Shown here piece by piece: positions 54,020 to 64,000 of a DNA stretch of 64,000 nucleotides; within the stretch, counting starts at the first letter, position 1; every line of letters begins with the position of its first letter. The DNA comes from Aspergillus flavus (Eukaryota > Ascomycota > Eurotiomycetes > Eurotiales > Aspergillaceae). The stretch spans positions 6,200,001-6,264,000 of the forward strand of contig NC_092409.1 in assembly GCF_009017415.1 (NCBI RefSeq), given 5' to 3'. A program made the translations under genes and the position numbers. The notes under the pieces are model-generated. The model was given only the letters and a program-made list of their open reading frames with translations. It made no database searches and was not told the origin of the DNA.

Positions 54020-55405
54020 TCATGACACAGATACGACTGGCAAAATCTCGCCTGTCAAGGTTCCAGAGCACCATCCCTCCAGCGGTAAGATCCAAGTCTC
54101 CGGTGTGAGGCCTGGCGCTTGGGTGACTATCCCAAACGGCCCGATACCCTTGTCCACTTGCATGGGTGTTCCATTGCACACCTCCTGGTCGAACTCGGCT
54201 GGAAAAACCGTCAGCTGCCCGCACGATGTTCGCCGTGTGTAGACCCCGGAAAGAACGATCAACGCAATTGCTGCGGTGATGAAGATCAGCGTGTATGCCC
54301 GGTACCACCATGTACGAAGACATGGGATAACAGTTGTTGTGTCCCGGCCGCACCGGATGAGGTAAGTGACAAATAGGATGATCGATACGAGAATGAACAC
54401 AATATACATCACGATAAGCAGCCAAAGGACGGACGAGGACGCGGGCTGGGTCAATATCATCAGCGCCCCGTTGTAAGGGATCATATAGCACACACAGATG
54501 GCCAGGATGGCAGTCATTAGGCCAAGATAGCAGCAACGGACGGCCACGGCGACAGCCTGAGCGGGGAGATGGAATCCCTTGGGACGCGCATAAACATCGG
54601 GCGACGGATCACGCATTGCCATCGAGCTTCTGGGTAACAGTGATGTGTTTGAGGGCGGTGCATTTTTGGTGTCAGGGCTGGTGCGCACGGCGGCATAGGA
54701 AGCGCCATCCGAAGAAGGGATGTGCATGATATGCTGCGCCAAGATCCTGCTGCTCTCGTACGTTTCATGCTCGTTGTAGGTATAATTCTCGGTCAACCAG
54801 GGAGCAGCGAACAGCCGAAGCAGACCAAGGACAGCAAGGGGGTAAAAAATAGTACTCATAGAGATGGTTGCGTTGAACGGTTGATTGCCAATATTGGCTA
54901 ACGCCATGACACCACGAACCAAAACGACGAGGGCTTGAATACCCTGCAGGGTGATGATGACAGTCTTAATGGAATCTATTGACCAGACCTCCGTGCGGTG
55001 ATGATGTGGGATCCGCGTGCAGAAGGTTCGGCTTTGCCTCATCATGTCTTCGGAACCATCGAAGCCGTGTGACGTCCAAAACAGCGCATTCGTGGCTGCC
55101 ATGTCCGCTGCATCCCAGTGATGTCGGTACCTCACGCGGCGATCCACGATAGCGAGGTATCTCCATAGGATAGTGGTGGGGTTGTATAGGCAAAGCGTGT
55201 CGAGCCACGTCGGGGGACTCGGGCATCGTCGTACGACGGTCGGAACACCCGAAAGAACGTGGGCAATCAATGGAGACAAACAGAGCGTCAGGATAGAGAG
55301 CCAGTCTTCTAGCCTCAGGGTGTTGGATTTGTCGGCATAATTAAAAGCCTGCCGGAATAGCGGCTCGATTTGTACATCCGGAGTGACATTTAGATTCTGA
55401 GCCAT
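54020..55405 (-). CDS. Polytopic membrane protein of unknown function
   Basis: Single exon, 461 residues, starting MAQNLNVTPD. Hydrophobic segments suggest about seven to eight membrane spans: near residues 37-55, 148-168, 182-205, 298-318, 324-350 and 370-390, with a long hydrophilic loop (residues about 215-290) between the two sets. The last part has cysteines (SCGQL, EVCNG, EGWCSG), probably on the outer side. No transporter, channel or enzyme motif was recognised; such proteins occur in filamentous fungi only as uncharacterised families. The frame is long, clean and free of introns, so the gene is real. Neighbours give no functional hint. Confidence 0.8.
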   Translation of the reverse strand: MAQNLNVTPDVQIEPLFRQAFNYADKSNTLRLEDWLSILTLCLSPLIAHVLSGVPTVVRRCPSPPTWLDTLCLYNPTTILWRYLAIVDRRVRYRHHWDAADMAATNALFWTSHGFDGSEDMMRQSRTFCTRIPHHHRTEVWSIDSIKTVIITLQGIQALVVLVRGVMALANIGNQPFNATISMSTIFYPLAVLGLLRLFAAPWLTENYTYNEHETYESSRILAQHIMHIPSSDGASYAAVRTSPDTKNAPPSNTSLLPRSSMAMRDPSPDVYARPKGFHLPAQAVAVAVRCCYLGLMTAILAICVCYMIPYNGALMILTQPASSSVLWLLIVMYIVFILVSIILFVTYLIRCGRDTTTVIPCLRTWWYRAYTLIFITAAIALIVLSGVYTRRTSCGQLTVFPAEFDQEVCNGTPMQVDKGIGPFGIVTQAPGLTPETWILPLEGWCSGTLTGEILPVVSVS

Positions 55406-58400
55406 GACAAAGGCTAGCTGTCGGACGATAGGACGGGGTTAAGATGTGAGCATCTCTCCTCGAGTAAACATGAGAAGGGTCAGTTGAGTGGTAACAAGGC
55501 GCGCAGTTGTGAGTTGTCGAGCTTTCGCACCTCTGTTGGAACAGTTGGGAGTGCAAAGTAACGCATGCCTGCACGACATGGAAACAGCATTCGGAAACTC
55601 CTTGATTCAGCCTCAGGATCGGCAGTCCAGGCGCTTTTTCCGTATGACATCAAGCGTATATCTGTCTTGTTTATTGGCGCGTCGATCACATCCTAACAAG
55701 ACGATCAGATCCACTCCTTTGGGGGCGGAAAGACTGCTTGGACAAATGAAGAGCAGACCACATCCTCCACATTGTACAGCCCCCAAGGATCTTCGCACAA
55801 GCCAGGATGGGCCTCGGAGTGTATGTTATGTTGTCCAAGCCTACAGTCGCAAGAAGAAAGAATGTCAGTGGAGGGCAAACCACCTGACCGCCCTCACCGC
55901 CTTCCCACTAAAGGCACGGATTTAAGATACCCGTCTGGACCTTACTGCCTTAAGGTGGCTATTCGACCGCATCGATTTTATTAAGCCGGCAGAAAAATGG
56001 GTGGTGAATTGAGACAAGTTCATCATTCCGCCTACAATGTGTACATCCCTTGGGTACGGCCTTCGCTCCCTGAGATCAGAATATATTCTCCGTAGGGAAT
56101 AAATTGTATACACGGCAATGTTATTTTTAGTATTCATCCCTAACATGTTCTAATTTTAATATAATTCGTGAGAGGCGAGTATTTGAAACATGCTTGGGAG
56201 TAATCTCAGCAATGGTACATCGTATATATATACTGTGGCTTACAACACTTTTGAAGGGCGAGGATCCTTATTGTACAACACTGTCAGGGTGATAGTTGCT
56301 TGCCGTATGCTAGGCCTTAGATGCACATAAATCTAGGATATTTTGTATTGTTTCTTACACAGTCTTGGTGATACTCTTGGCTCACTGTGGTGGTGTTGGA
56401 CCGTAATCACAGCTTCATTTAAAATATGATCCACGATACCTTAGGCTTCAACAACGCTCCTGAACAGCCGCTACCGTTAACAAGAGAAGGTGTATACTAT
56501 GGGACAAGATCTTCTATCTGACACCTATGCGTCATAGATGCAAAATAGATTTATTTTCGCTATTCAAGAAAGAACCCTCTAGTTTCCTGAGCAGAGTCAC
56601 AGATATCATCAGTGGGTCCCTCCGCCATCATAGCAACCAGTTAAGTTAGGATAAGCCCTAGGATAACGGGAAAAAGACGGTCGGATTCCGGCGTAATTGC
56701 GGACCTGGTCCCAACAGCGACCATGGATGCGCATCTCAGTACTTTGTACGGGATATTTGGCATCGCAATACCCACCCGGTTCTATGCATTCGGGTTTGGT
56801 ACATGTTCTCGAAGCTAATGTAAAAAGTGTTGAGTGTGTGTCGACGGAAGGAAGATGGAGTGGGCTGGGGCTATTTTAGGCCACGTGGTTTGGTAGCCAA
56901 CGTTGCGTTCCAGCTTTTCCGCCTCCTCCACTCTTCCACTTTGACTCTTGGTTACCCAAGGATTTGTCTGGACTCTACGGAGTATCGCTAGTGAATATTT
57001 CGGTTAGGCGACTGGCAGGTTTTCGCTGTTCCCACACTGAGACCCTGATTGTCTCAATTGAGTTTCACCTTGGGCCTAGGTGTTGATCCATCGTGCTGAA
57101 GATCTTCTAGTGAAAAGCAATTCTTCCAGAAGAACGAAGCTCATGTTCGGCTTGTGACAGAGAATACAACAATGTGGAGTCAGAACAAAGAATAATTCGC
57201 CGACCATTTCAGACTTTTCTTTCCAGATATAAGGGGATGGTGGCCGAATAGAGTTGTGGGGCGTCGCTCCGGTTGGTGGCCGTTCGTAAAGCTATATTCT
57301 AACCCTAGCCTGTGCCATGGTTCACAATGCGCCTATTTTACGTCTATGATTTTGAATTGCTCTCAGCAGGTGCAAGGGAAACCAGCGTAGACAGCGGCTG
57401 CCAACATGGAGTCTCGAGGATTCAATCGGATATCCTGTTCCTGGACATCAACCGCCACAAGTAGTGTTGAAACAATTACATCCACAACGGCATTCAAGAA
57501 AGCCCCGGACGAGTTTTAACTGCCAGGGTTAAGGTCACCAGCAGGCTCTTGCTAAAGCTTATTCGCAATGTGTTATGAGACGGGCGCCAACAAACTTTGA
57601 AGCCCCTGAGACCCGTAAATATTCCTCGGCTCCACGCGTAGTCTAGTCGCAGCCCGCGTTACATTGGCCAAGAAATCGCATCCCGGTAACTTGAGACCCC
57701 TTATTCTCCGCAAAGCAAGCAAAGCTCGATGGACATATGCTCTACGCCTTGTGTTCATCGGTGCACTTTGAAGGTCTTGCGAACGTAGCCGTTTCATGAC
57801 ACTCAACTACCCGAAGGGAGGCATTTGTCAATTCCTGGGCACGAGAGGACTTACCGGATGCTGATAGATCTTTTCTTAAGTATGGCCTAATACACGCTTG
57901 TATAGCGATCTTGCTTTGCCGTCCCAGGTATTCTTTCCCGGCCGAAATACGAGACCGGCATGAGGTAGAAAACCATGGAGGAGAAGTTAGCGGCATGGCA
58001 AATGGAAAATAAAGTTTGTGGCGAGATCCTGCCACGCACAACTGATGCTCATATCATCTAGAGATTAGAACCGTTAGTGGGACCTTTAGCTTTATTAAGG
58101 TAAGAGATCGCCGCCCACGGCGGTTCCTATAGGCCATAGAAGGCTCTGTTCAACCAGCACCATTTCTAGGAGGAAAAGATATACGAACACACCCACCCAC
58201 CAACGATCTTGTCACACCCTGTAACAGTAGTCAGTTACTTAAAGTATTGGCTAATGGTCCAGTTACCTCTGTGAGTTCAATACTTGGATCAGTGGGCCAC
58301 GTTATGTAATAAAAGCGAACACCGTTAACAAGCAAGGAACCTTTCATCTTGTTCAATTTAAGCAAATAGTCAATGCCCCCTGCTCAATGCAAATCCCTTT

Positions 58401-58463
58401 TTGACCGATGCATGCCTCGCAGAAGGCACGAAATGAGGCGCTGTGACGGTGCCTCAGTATCTC
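55406..58463. other. Longest gene-poor stretch of the window (3 kb)
   Basis: Open frames are short and mostly overlap on opposite strands; the plus frame 55488-55925 and the minus frames at 57573-58041 are the longest but carry no motif. No repeats of note were seen. It may hold degraded sequence or non-coding transcription units that I cannot recognise. Confidence 0.45.
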
Positions 58464-59869
58464 ATGGCTATTGACCTAGCTGTATCAGTCCCGACGGTTG
58501 TTGGGAGTCTACTCTCTGCTCTTGCGTCGGCTTTTGTTCTCGTTATCTTCGCCATTTCACCTAAAAACCATTTACGCCATTGGCTAATTCTGAATCTGAC
58601 TATCGCGGGTACAGTATACGATGTATCACAATGCTCCGACTCATGATTGGGCTAACACACGGGTGCACTGTCAAATAGATTTCCTCAATGCCACGAACAA
58701 TACCGTCTCCGGATTCTTAGTTGTCAGTCGGCGCCATGACCTCAACCCTGGACCTGGCTGCCAGCTAAACGGTTGGATTGGCCAATTCTCCGTCCAAGTA
58801 CGTTTCACTCGTGTCCTCCATAACGGCCCTCCTTTCTCATTACGTATTATATAGGCCATTGATTTTTCGATTCTGGCCATAGCTTTGGTCGCATTGTGGA
58901 TTGTCCAACGGCCAACCATAGTATCGACCTTAAGTTGGAGGGCCAAGGTGATATTGTGCATTTCAATATGGATTACCCCCTTAATCACGAGTGAGTGCTC
59001 ATTCTTTGCTCTATTTGACATATTTACTCCTTCAGTTCCGCTGTTTCATGTTGCTTACGGATAGCAGGTACTACGGCATTGTGCTTGGGTATTGTGGGCC
59101 CCGTAAGCGGCAATTGGTGTTGGATCGAGTCGCAATATCTAGGCTTACGGTATGCCCTTGGACATGGATGGAGAATAGCTATTGTGCTCATTACAGCCTT
59201 GACGTATATTGTGGTCTTCATCGTTGTCAAGCGTCGCTACGAGCATCTGAGCCTGTTCCCGAACGGCGATACATCATCTGGCCGTGATAAATCCAGGTCC
59301 ACGGAAGGAGATCCCGTAGAGCTATCGTCCATAAGGCTGGACACGACAATTACTGTCCAGAGCAGCGACGTGTTTCATAATCCAGCCAGCACAGGTGGGG
59401 TAAGCGATTCTCCGTCAAGGGATCAGCTCTCATCGCAGGTCCCTCTCTCCGCAGGTAAGCCGAAGGAATTGCTTTCATAATGTAATTCTAATGAGGGGCT
59501 CTAGTGAAAAGCCTCCCGAGTAAATACGATACGACCTCCACCGAGCGCCGCCTGAGGTATGCTGACACCCCAGGAAGGCGAGGCGACTCGACGGAACAAC
59601 GAGATAAGAAAATCCGATATGCCGAAGTTCGCCGGGTTATGTTGCTGAATGGCTATCCGGCGTTCTATGTACTTCTGTGGATCCCTGGGCTGCTCAATCG
59701 GTTGCTCGAGTCCCTTGGTCATAAGGTGAGGTGGCTGCAGATCCTGCAGGCGTCTACGCAATTTATCGGCCTTGCGAATGCCTTTACGTATTCATATAAT
59801 GAAGGCTTCCGCCGGCAGATTCGCTCGTTAATCGCCAGACAGAGACGATCGTACCATGAGCAGCTGTGA
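58464..59869 (+). CDS. cAMP-receptor-like G-protein-coupled receptor (7-TM)
   Basis: Five exons (58464-58608, 58679-58797, 58855-58990, 59068-59454, 59505-59869) give 383 residues; all introns are 50-77 nt GT-AG. Seven membrane segments can be placed: VGSLLSALASAFVLVIF, WLILNLTIADFLNA, the helix after CQLNGWIGQ, VILCISIWITPLIT, WRIAIVLITALTYIVVF, LLNGYPAFYVLLWIPG and ASTQFIGLANAFTY. A conserved Cys pair (CQLNGW and GNWCWIES) fits the usual disulfide. The third inner loop is long and Ser/Thr/Arg-rich, a site for G-protein contact and phosphorylation. The pattern fits the slime-mould cAMP-receptor/Git3-like class found in Aspergillus. The start at 58464 is the first ATG of the frame. Ligand unknown; no nutrient-linked neighbour helps. 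Confidence 0.85.
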
Positions 59870-60001
59870 TACCAATGATAATAGGAGGAAGACCGGATTG
59901 ACGCAGTACATTAATGACACTTCTTGCATAAAGAATATGTAATCATACCTCATGACGAGATGCATGCCGGATTTGCTCGGCCTTCCCAATGTAAGAGATT
60001 A

Positions 60002-60298
60002 TCAACGTGCATGAACCTTAATAGCGACGTCTTCCTTGTTTGAATGTGGCGTTTGATCCTTCCATGTGTAGCTCCACACTGATATGCATACCGGGGTTGC
60101 ATCCATCAGACGCCTCAAGCTCATGTTCGCTGGGTCTTCACCATTTGCCAGGTATTTGCGCATAACGTCAGTAGCTATGACGCCCTCCCCGCCTCCACAT
60201 TTCCAAGTATAAATTTGGCCTAACACAGCTCGGGTCTGTATGATTCGTATATGGTTAGCCAGGTAAATGCGTACGAGAAGGAATTGTCCACCACGCAA
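60002..60298 (-). CDS. Uncertain small ORF
   Basis: A 98-residue frame with an ordered-looking C-terminal two thirds (IYTWKCGGGEGVIATDVMR ... PVCISVWSYTWKD) and two cysteines. It could be the last exon of a small minus-strand gene whose first exon lies upstream near 60300-60370, where a hydrophobic stretch (IYIITLPILTIAWW) is encoded. The join is not convincing and no family was recognised. Confidence 0.25.
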   Translation of the reverse strand: MRGGQFLLVRIYLANHIRIIQTRAVLGQIYTWKCGGGEGVIATDVMRKYLANGEDPANMSLRRLMDATPVCISVWSYTWKDQTPHSNKEDVAIKVHAR

Positions 60299-62589
60299 TA
60301 GTCAGGATCGGCAGTGTGATAATGTATATGCCGATTTGATTGTAGTTCACGATTGGTGGGTACTCAAGCATCAGGATGCCGGGCTGCATACGTAGAGGGG
60401 GGATGGACACACCTCATGCTGTTTCCCAACGAAGGCAGAGGCTCGGATTCCTGCAACCGACCTGCCAGTGCTGTCGAGAAAACCTGCTTTAAGGTTTCCT
60501 GGGACGGAACCGTTCGCGCAGGCAGCGACGGGGTTGTCAGTTACGGCAACTGCATGGTTCACTTGTTGCGTCGGACTTGATGCCGAACGGAACGCATTTC
60601 CGCAATCGAGTGGTGTTGATGCCTCAGGCATGATTCAGACAGCGAGATGGATCCACAGACCCTAAAATCTCCAAATGATCGACATCCACACACACAAAAA
60701 CAGACACAAAATCCACAATTAAATTCTGTTAACTGTCCTTGCTCGCTTATTTAGGAACGCGGGATCTGACCCTGTTCAAAAAAAACGCCTCTTTTGGGTA
60801 AGCCGGAGCCACGATGTGCAGCATGCGTCCTCTTGACCTGTCACGACTCTCTTGGCACAAAAGGCGTCTTTTACTAATGAGACCTGGAGGGATTGGCAGT
60901 TGAACATGCAGAAGGCCATGTTGCACGTCACGTACATTTTGGTCATGGTGATGCCACTGACGAAGCATCTAAGATCATATCCCCGTTTGTTGTTTACCCA
61001 GTCCTTGAAGCATCCTCATATTGGACGTGCGAGGTTAGCTTGGGGTCGCTTAATTGGATTTACTGGTTTTATTTTTAGATGCTGACTCGCTCACCCGTCG
61101 CACCTGGCTTAGCAAGGCTGGGGTCCATCAGCCGTTAAGGCATAAAAAGCGTTAGACGGGGCACTGTTGTCTGTGCTTACGTTATCAATACCACTCGTGC
61201 AGGGGAACGAGGGGAATAATTAGGGAGGTATTATCATGGGATATGAATCCTAGGCATCCAGATCATGCCATAACAGCGAGAACCTGCAGGACATTCCCTG
61301 TCGGTGGTGCTGGGCAACGGTGCTTCTCCTAAGCGATATTTTGCGAATCCTTGGATAGTGTCAAATTTCGCGTCGGAATAAACTTTTGCCTCAGCCCGTT
61401 GCCTCGGCTGCCTCGTCTGTCATCTCGTGCCTGTCAACGCCAGACTTCCGGGGGTTAATGAGAGGCAAAATCCATGTGGCTTAACTGTCATGACTCGGTG
61501 TCCTATAGTGCTTTAAGTTTATATGCGCAGCCTCATTATTCAGCCGACCTGCCTTATATCTGCTCGGTTTTAACACTCAGAGGGTAGATCGGCATACACC
61601 GACCCGAAGATAGATTTTTGTAGACATACGCTAAGTCAACACGATCAATTGACTTCCGCTCAGGGCGGATCTGGAGCGGTCCGAGTCACCCCTAGAGGTT
61701 CATGGGCGAGAAGACAGCAAACGAACGAAATTAATACTAATCGGCTAGTGAGGGGTCCTACCGTTCTAATTGGCACGGTTCGAACCCTCGCAAAGCCTTC
61801 TAGATGCCAAGCCGATACCTTATCAGCGAATTGATTACTAGTAGCATGTCGATCCCCACGCTTCGACGCTGCTTGCGGTCGATTGAAAGTTCAGACAGGT
61901 AGGCCCCCCGGGTGCACGGTGATCATGATGAATCTGGCGGTAAGAAGGAAACTCCTGTTTCTACCTGGATAGAGTTAATTGTGTCCAAACGTCCGATGGG
62001 AAATGCAATTTGTGTTGAGCTACTCCGTACCCAGTTTTATTAAGCTGCACCGGAACCCCAACGGCCAGAGCGGTAATGGGGGCAGACGGGTTTTAGTCCA
62101 TGACTAGCTGGTTGCATTGCATACGCATGAGTCGGTCTCCCATGCCATTCGCTCAGGTTAGATTCGATGGAGAGACCCCGGTTCGACTGCCTGCGTGGCC
62201 TCTTTGTTTCCCTATAGTTGCCCCTGCCAGGCCGCGAAATGGCTCGCTCTTCGACCTCAGCCATGCCACTGGCACTTGCCACTTGCGCAGCTAATACAAT
62301 CGCTGGCTAGTCGACCCACAAATTTCAATCTGCTAACGGCATCTTACAAGTATCAAAGCATGAGGGGTAGTTTTGCTGACCAGCATGTTGGACGTCTCCC
62401 GTAAGATCCCGTTCGCAGTACGGGTCTTATTTAATGCGTTGTCATTCTCATGCTTTTTTCATTTTTTTTTCTTTGCCTGGTGGACTCATGTATGTACATA
62501 TGTCTCTTACTTTGTATATATCTGGGTTTGTACACGCCCACGGCCCTCAATTGAAACACCACACATAGGCTACATCATCTTGGAATGCC
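60299..62589. other. Gene-poor spacer
   Basis: Includes a fairly GC-rich stretch at 60370-60640 open on both strands, which may be coding, but I could not choose a strand or recognise a product. The rest, to the start of the TmpA-like gene, shows nothing I can support. Confidence 0.4.
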
Positions 62590-64000
62590 ATGTCTCCCAC
62601 ACATTCTAGCAAGCCGAGTATTGCGACATCAGTCGATACCTATCTCAGCAGTGACACCACGGGAGATTGGAAACGGTATTCCGCCAATGTGGACCTTGAG
62701 GCCCAGCAGCCCCCAAGGAAGTGTTTTGCTTCATTGCGGTATCTGCTTCTCACCATCTACCGTCGCTTGTTCACCCTCATATACTGCGCCAATGCGGTCG
62801 CATTCGTGATCATCATGGTGCAGCGCCGAGACAAGCTCCTCGCCTTCGTCAACGCAGCAGCCGTCAACTTACTCATATGCGGTCTGGCGCGACATTACCT
62901 GGTGGTGAATGCCATCTTTGTGAGCATCTGCCGCATCCCACAGTCGACTCCTCTCTGGCTGCGCAAGATAGCAGCCAAGGCGTATCATTACGGCGGCGTA
63001 CACAGTGGATGTGGTGTAGCATCCTTCCTGTGGTATGTGGGCCTCGTGGCTTTGATATCGCGGGAATATTGGATGTTTCCAGGCTCGGGGACCGTTTCCC
63101 TGCCGGTGGTGATCCTCGCCTATGTGTTACTCGCAGATCTGATGGCGATCATTGTGGTTGCGCACCCCACATTCCGGACAAAGCTCCATGACTATTTTGA
63201 GCTCACGCACCGATTCGGTGCATGGCTGGCAGTCGCACTTTTCCTGACTCTTCTGGTGGTGTTTTCCGATCAGGCCCGCCATGCAGAAGGCGTGAGTCTT
63301 GGACGATACTTGATCAAGCTCCCTGCGTTCTGGATTGTCCTCGTCATCGTCGCCACTATTGTCCATCCCTGGCTGATGCTTCGTCGAGTGAAAGTCTGGC
63401 CCGAATATCTATCTCCGCACGCGGCTCGACTCCACCTGGATCATACATCCACGGCATTTGGTAAAGTAATCGCGCTCTCGAAACATCCATTGCGAACGTG
63501 GCATAGCTTTGCAACCTTCCCCGATCCCGATGGCAAAAGCTTTTCGTGCATCGTATCGAAGGCAGGTGACTGGACCACTCGATGCATTGATCAGCAACCG
63601 ACCTATCTATGGAAACGTGGAACACTGATGTACGGATTTATCCATGTGATGCGCGTCTTCCGCAGAGTGGTCATTATCGCCACAGGGTCCGGGATAGGGC
63701 CATGTCTCTCCTGGCTGAGCGAGAAGAATCGCCCGCCGCTGCGAGTCCTCTGGCAGACACGAAACCCGGGCCGGACATATGGCTCAGATGTCCTCAACCT
63801 CGTGCGCCAGCTGGACCCGAACCCACTCATCATCGATACCAATAGCAGCGGACGAGTGGACATGGTCCCAATGGCGCGAGAACTTGTCAGGGAATTCGAT
63901 GCGGAGGCTGTCTGCGTCATTAGCAACGCGGTGCTCACGAAAAAAGTCGTGTTTCAACTCGAGGCCAGTGGGGTGCCTGCTTTTGGGCCCATCTTTGACT
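62590..64000 (+). CDS. TmpA-like integral membrane flavoprotein, partial (right edge)
   Basis: From the ATG at 62590 the frame is open to the window edge (470 codons), so the C-terminus is missing. A polar N-terminus of about 60 residues is followed by about six membrane segments (residues about 60-280), with histidines in HYGGVHSGCG and ELTHRFGAW. A flavodoxin-reductase-like part follows: WPEYLSPHAARLHLDHT, CIVSKAGDWT, and the nucleotide-binding turn IIATGSGIGPCLSW. This layout matches TmpA of Aspergillus nidulans, a membrane protein linked to the signal for asexual sporulation, and related domains fused to adenylating enzymes. It would act as a membrane oxidoreductase. No intron was detected in the visible part. 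Confidence 0.82.
   Translation, partial: MSPTHSSKPSIATSVDTYLSSDTTGDWKRYSANVDLEAQQPPRKCFASLRYLLLTIYRRLFTLIYCANAVAFVIIMVQRRDKLLAFVNAAAVNLLICGLARHYLVVNAIFVSICRIPQSTPLWLRKIAAKAYHYGGVHSGCGVASFLWYVGLVALISREYWMFPGSGTVSLPVVILAYVLLADLMAIIVVAHPTFRTKLHDYFELTHRFGAWLAVALFLTLLVVFSDQARHAEGVSLGRYLIKLPAFWIVLVIVATIVHPWLMLRRVKVWPEYLSPHAARLHLDHTSTAFGKVIALSKHPLRTWHSFATFPDPDGKSFSCIVSKAGDWTTRCIDQQPTYLWKRGTLMYGFIHVMRVFRRVVIIATGSGIGPCLSWLSEKNRPPLRVLWQTRNPGRTYGSDVLNLVRQLDPNPLIIDTNSSGRVDMVPMARELVREFDAEAVCVISNAVLTKKVVFQLEASGVPAFGPIFD

Noticed and set aside
55488..55925. 145-codon plus-strand ORF
   Set aside because: No signal peptide or motif, several overlapping frames on the other strand, and no splice partner.
57573..58041. 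Two overlapping minus-strand ORFs that might join as exons
   Set aside because: Possible donors and acceptors exist but no join gives a recognisable protein.
61740..61800. GGTTCGAACCC word suggesting a tRNA B box
   Set aside because: No T stem pairs around it, the distance to any A-box is wrong, and the flanks do not form an acceptor stem.
1..64000. Search for CRISPR arrays, phage genes and bacterial operons
   Set aside because: No regularly spaced repeats or prokaryotic gene arrangement; the intron structure shows a fungal nuclear genome.

Overview
This window looks like nuclear DNA of a filamentous ascomycete, most likely one of the Eurotiales (Aspergillus-type). Genes are split by 43-99 nt introns with GTNNGT-like donors, CTAAC/CTGAC branch sites and CAG/TAG acceptors. 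The families are typical of moulds: Zn2Cys6 regulators, 12-TM MFS pumps, a secreted pectinesterase, an AmdS-type amidase, a TRI14-like protein, a TmpA-like flavoprotein and many small secreted cysteine-rich proteins (SSCPs). No rRNA, tRNA, CRISPR array or intact transposon was recognised. All exon junctions were worked out by eye from frame, splice sites and family patterns; none is backed by transcript data.

Left part (1-20 kb): pectinesterase (1.1-2.2 kb, -), a secreted protein with a CYTH-like pattern (4.2-4.8 kb, -), a six-exon FKBP12-type prolyl isomerase (5.8-6.5 kb, +), and a secreted 8-Cys protein (7.8-8.4 kb, -). A run of SSCP genes at 11.0, 14.4, possibly 16.4, and 17.0 kb surrounds an APC/LAT amino-acid permease (11.8-13.6 kb, -). 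A cytochrome b5 fragment and a DHA1-type MFS pump follow.

Middle (21-31 kb): a 'fungal_trans' regulator with no visible zinc cluster, divergent from a 12-Cys secreted protein; an AT-rich decayed stretch with a short-chain dehydrogenase remnant; a saposin-like secreted protein; and a T5orf172 (GIY-YIG superfamily) protein.

The 31.7-44.1 kb segment is the most system-like part. It holds seven compact genes: amidase, DUF3237 protein, FAD-dependent oxidoreductase, type-B carboxylesterase, Zn2Cys6 regulator, GNAT acetyltransferase and MFS transporter, with three divergent promoters. It reads as a self-contained uptake/hydrolysis/oxidation/acetylation pathway with its own regulator. The substrate cannot be read from the sequence; an amide, ester or lactone-bearing compound is inferred. 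A cationic 6-Cys secreted protein lies just beyond it.

Right part (45-64 kb): an ankyrin-repeat STAND/NLR-like pseudogene with three apparent 1-nt deletions, a TRI14-like secreted beta-propeller, a quercetinase pseudogene with two in-frame TAG codons, a polytopic membrane protein of unknown role, a cAMP-receptor-like GPCR and, cut by the right edge, a TmpA-like membrane flavoprotein. The density of secreted proteins, the pseudogenes and the long gene-poor gaps suggest an accessory, possibly subtelomeric, region (inference).
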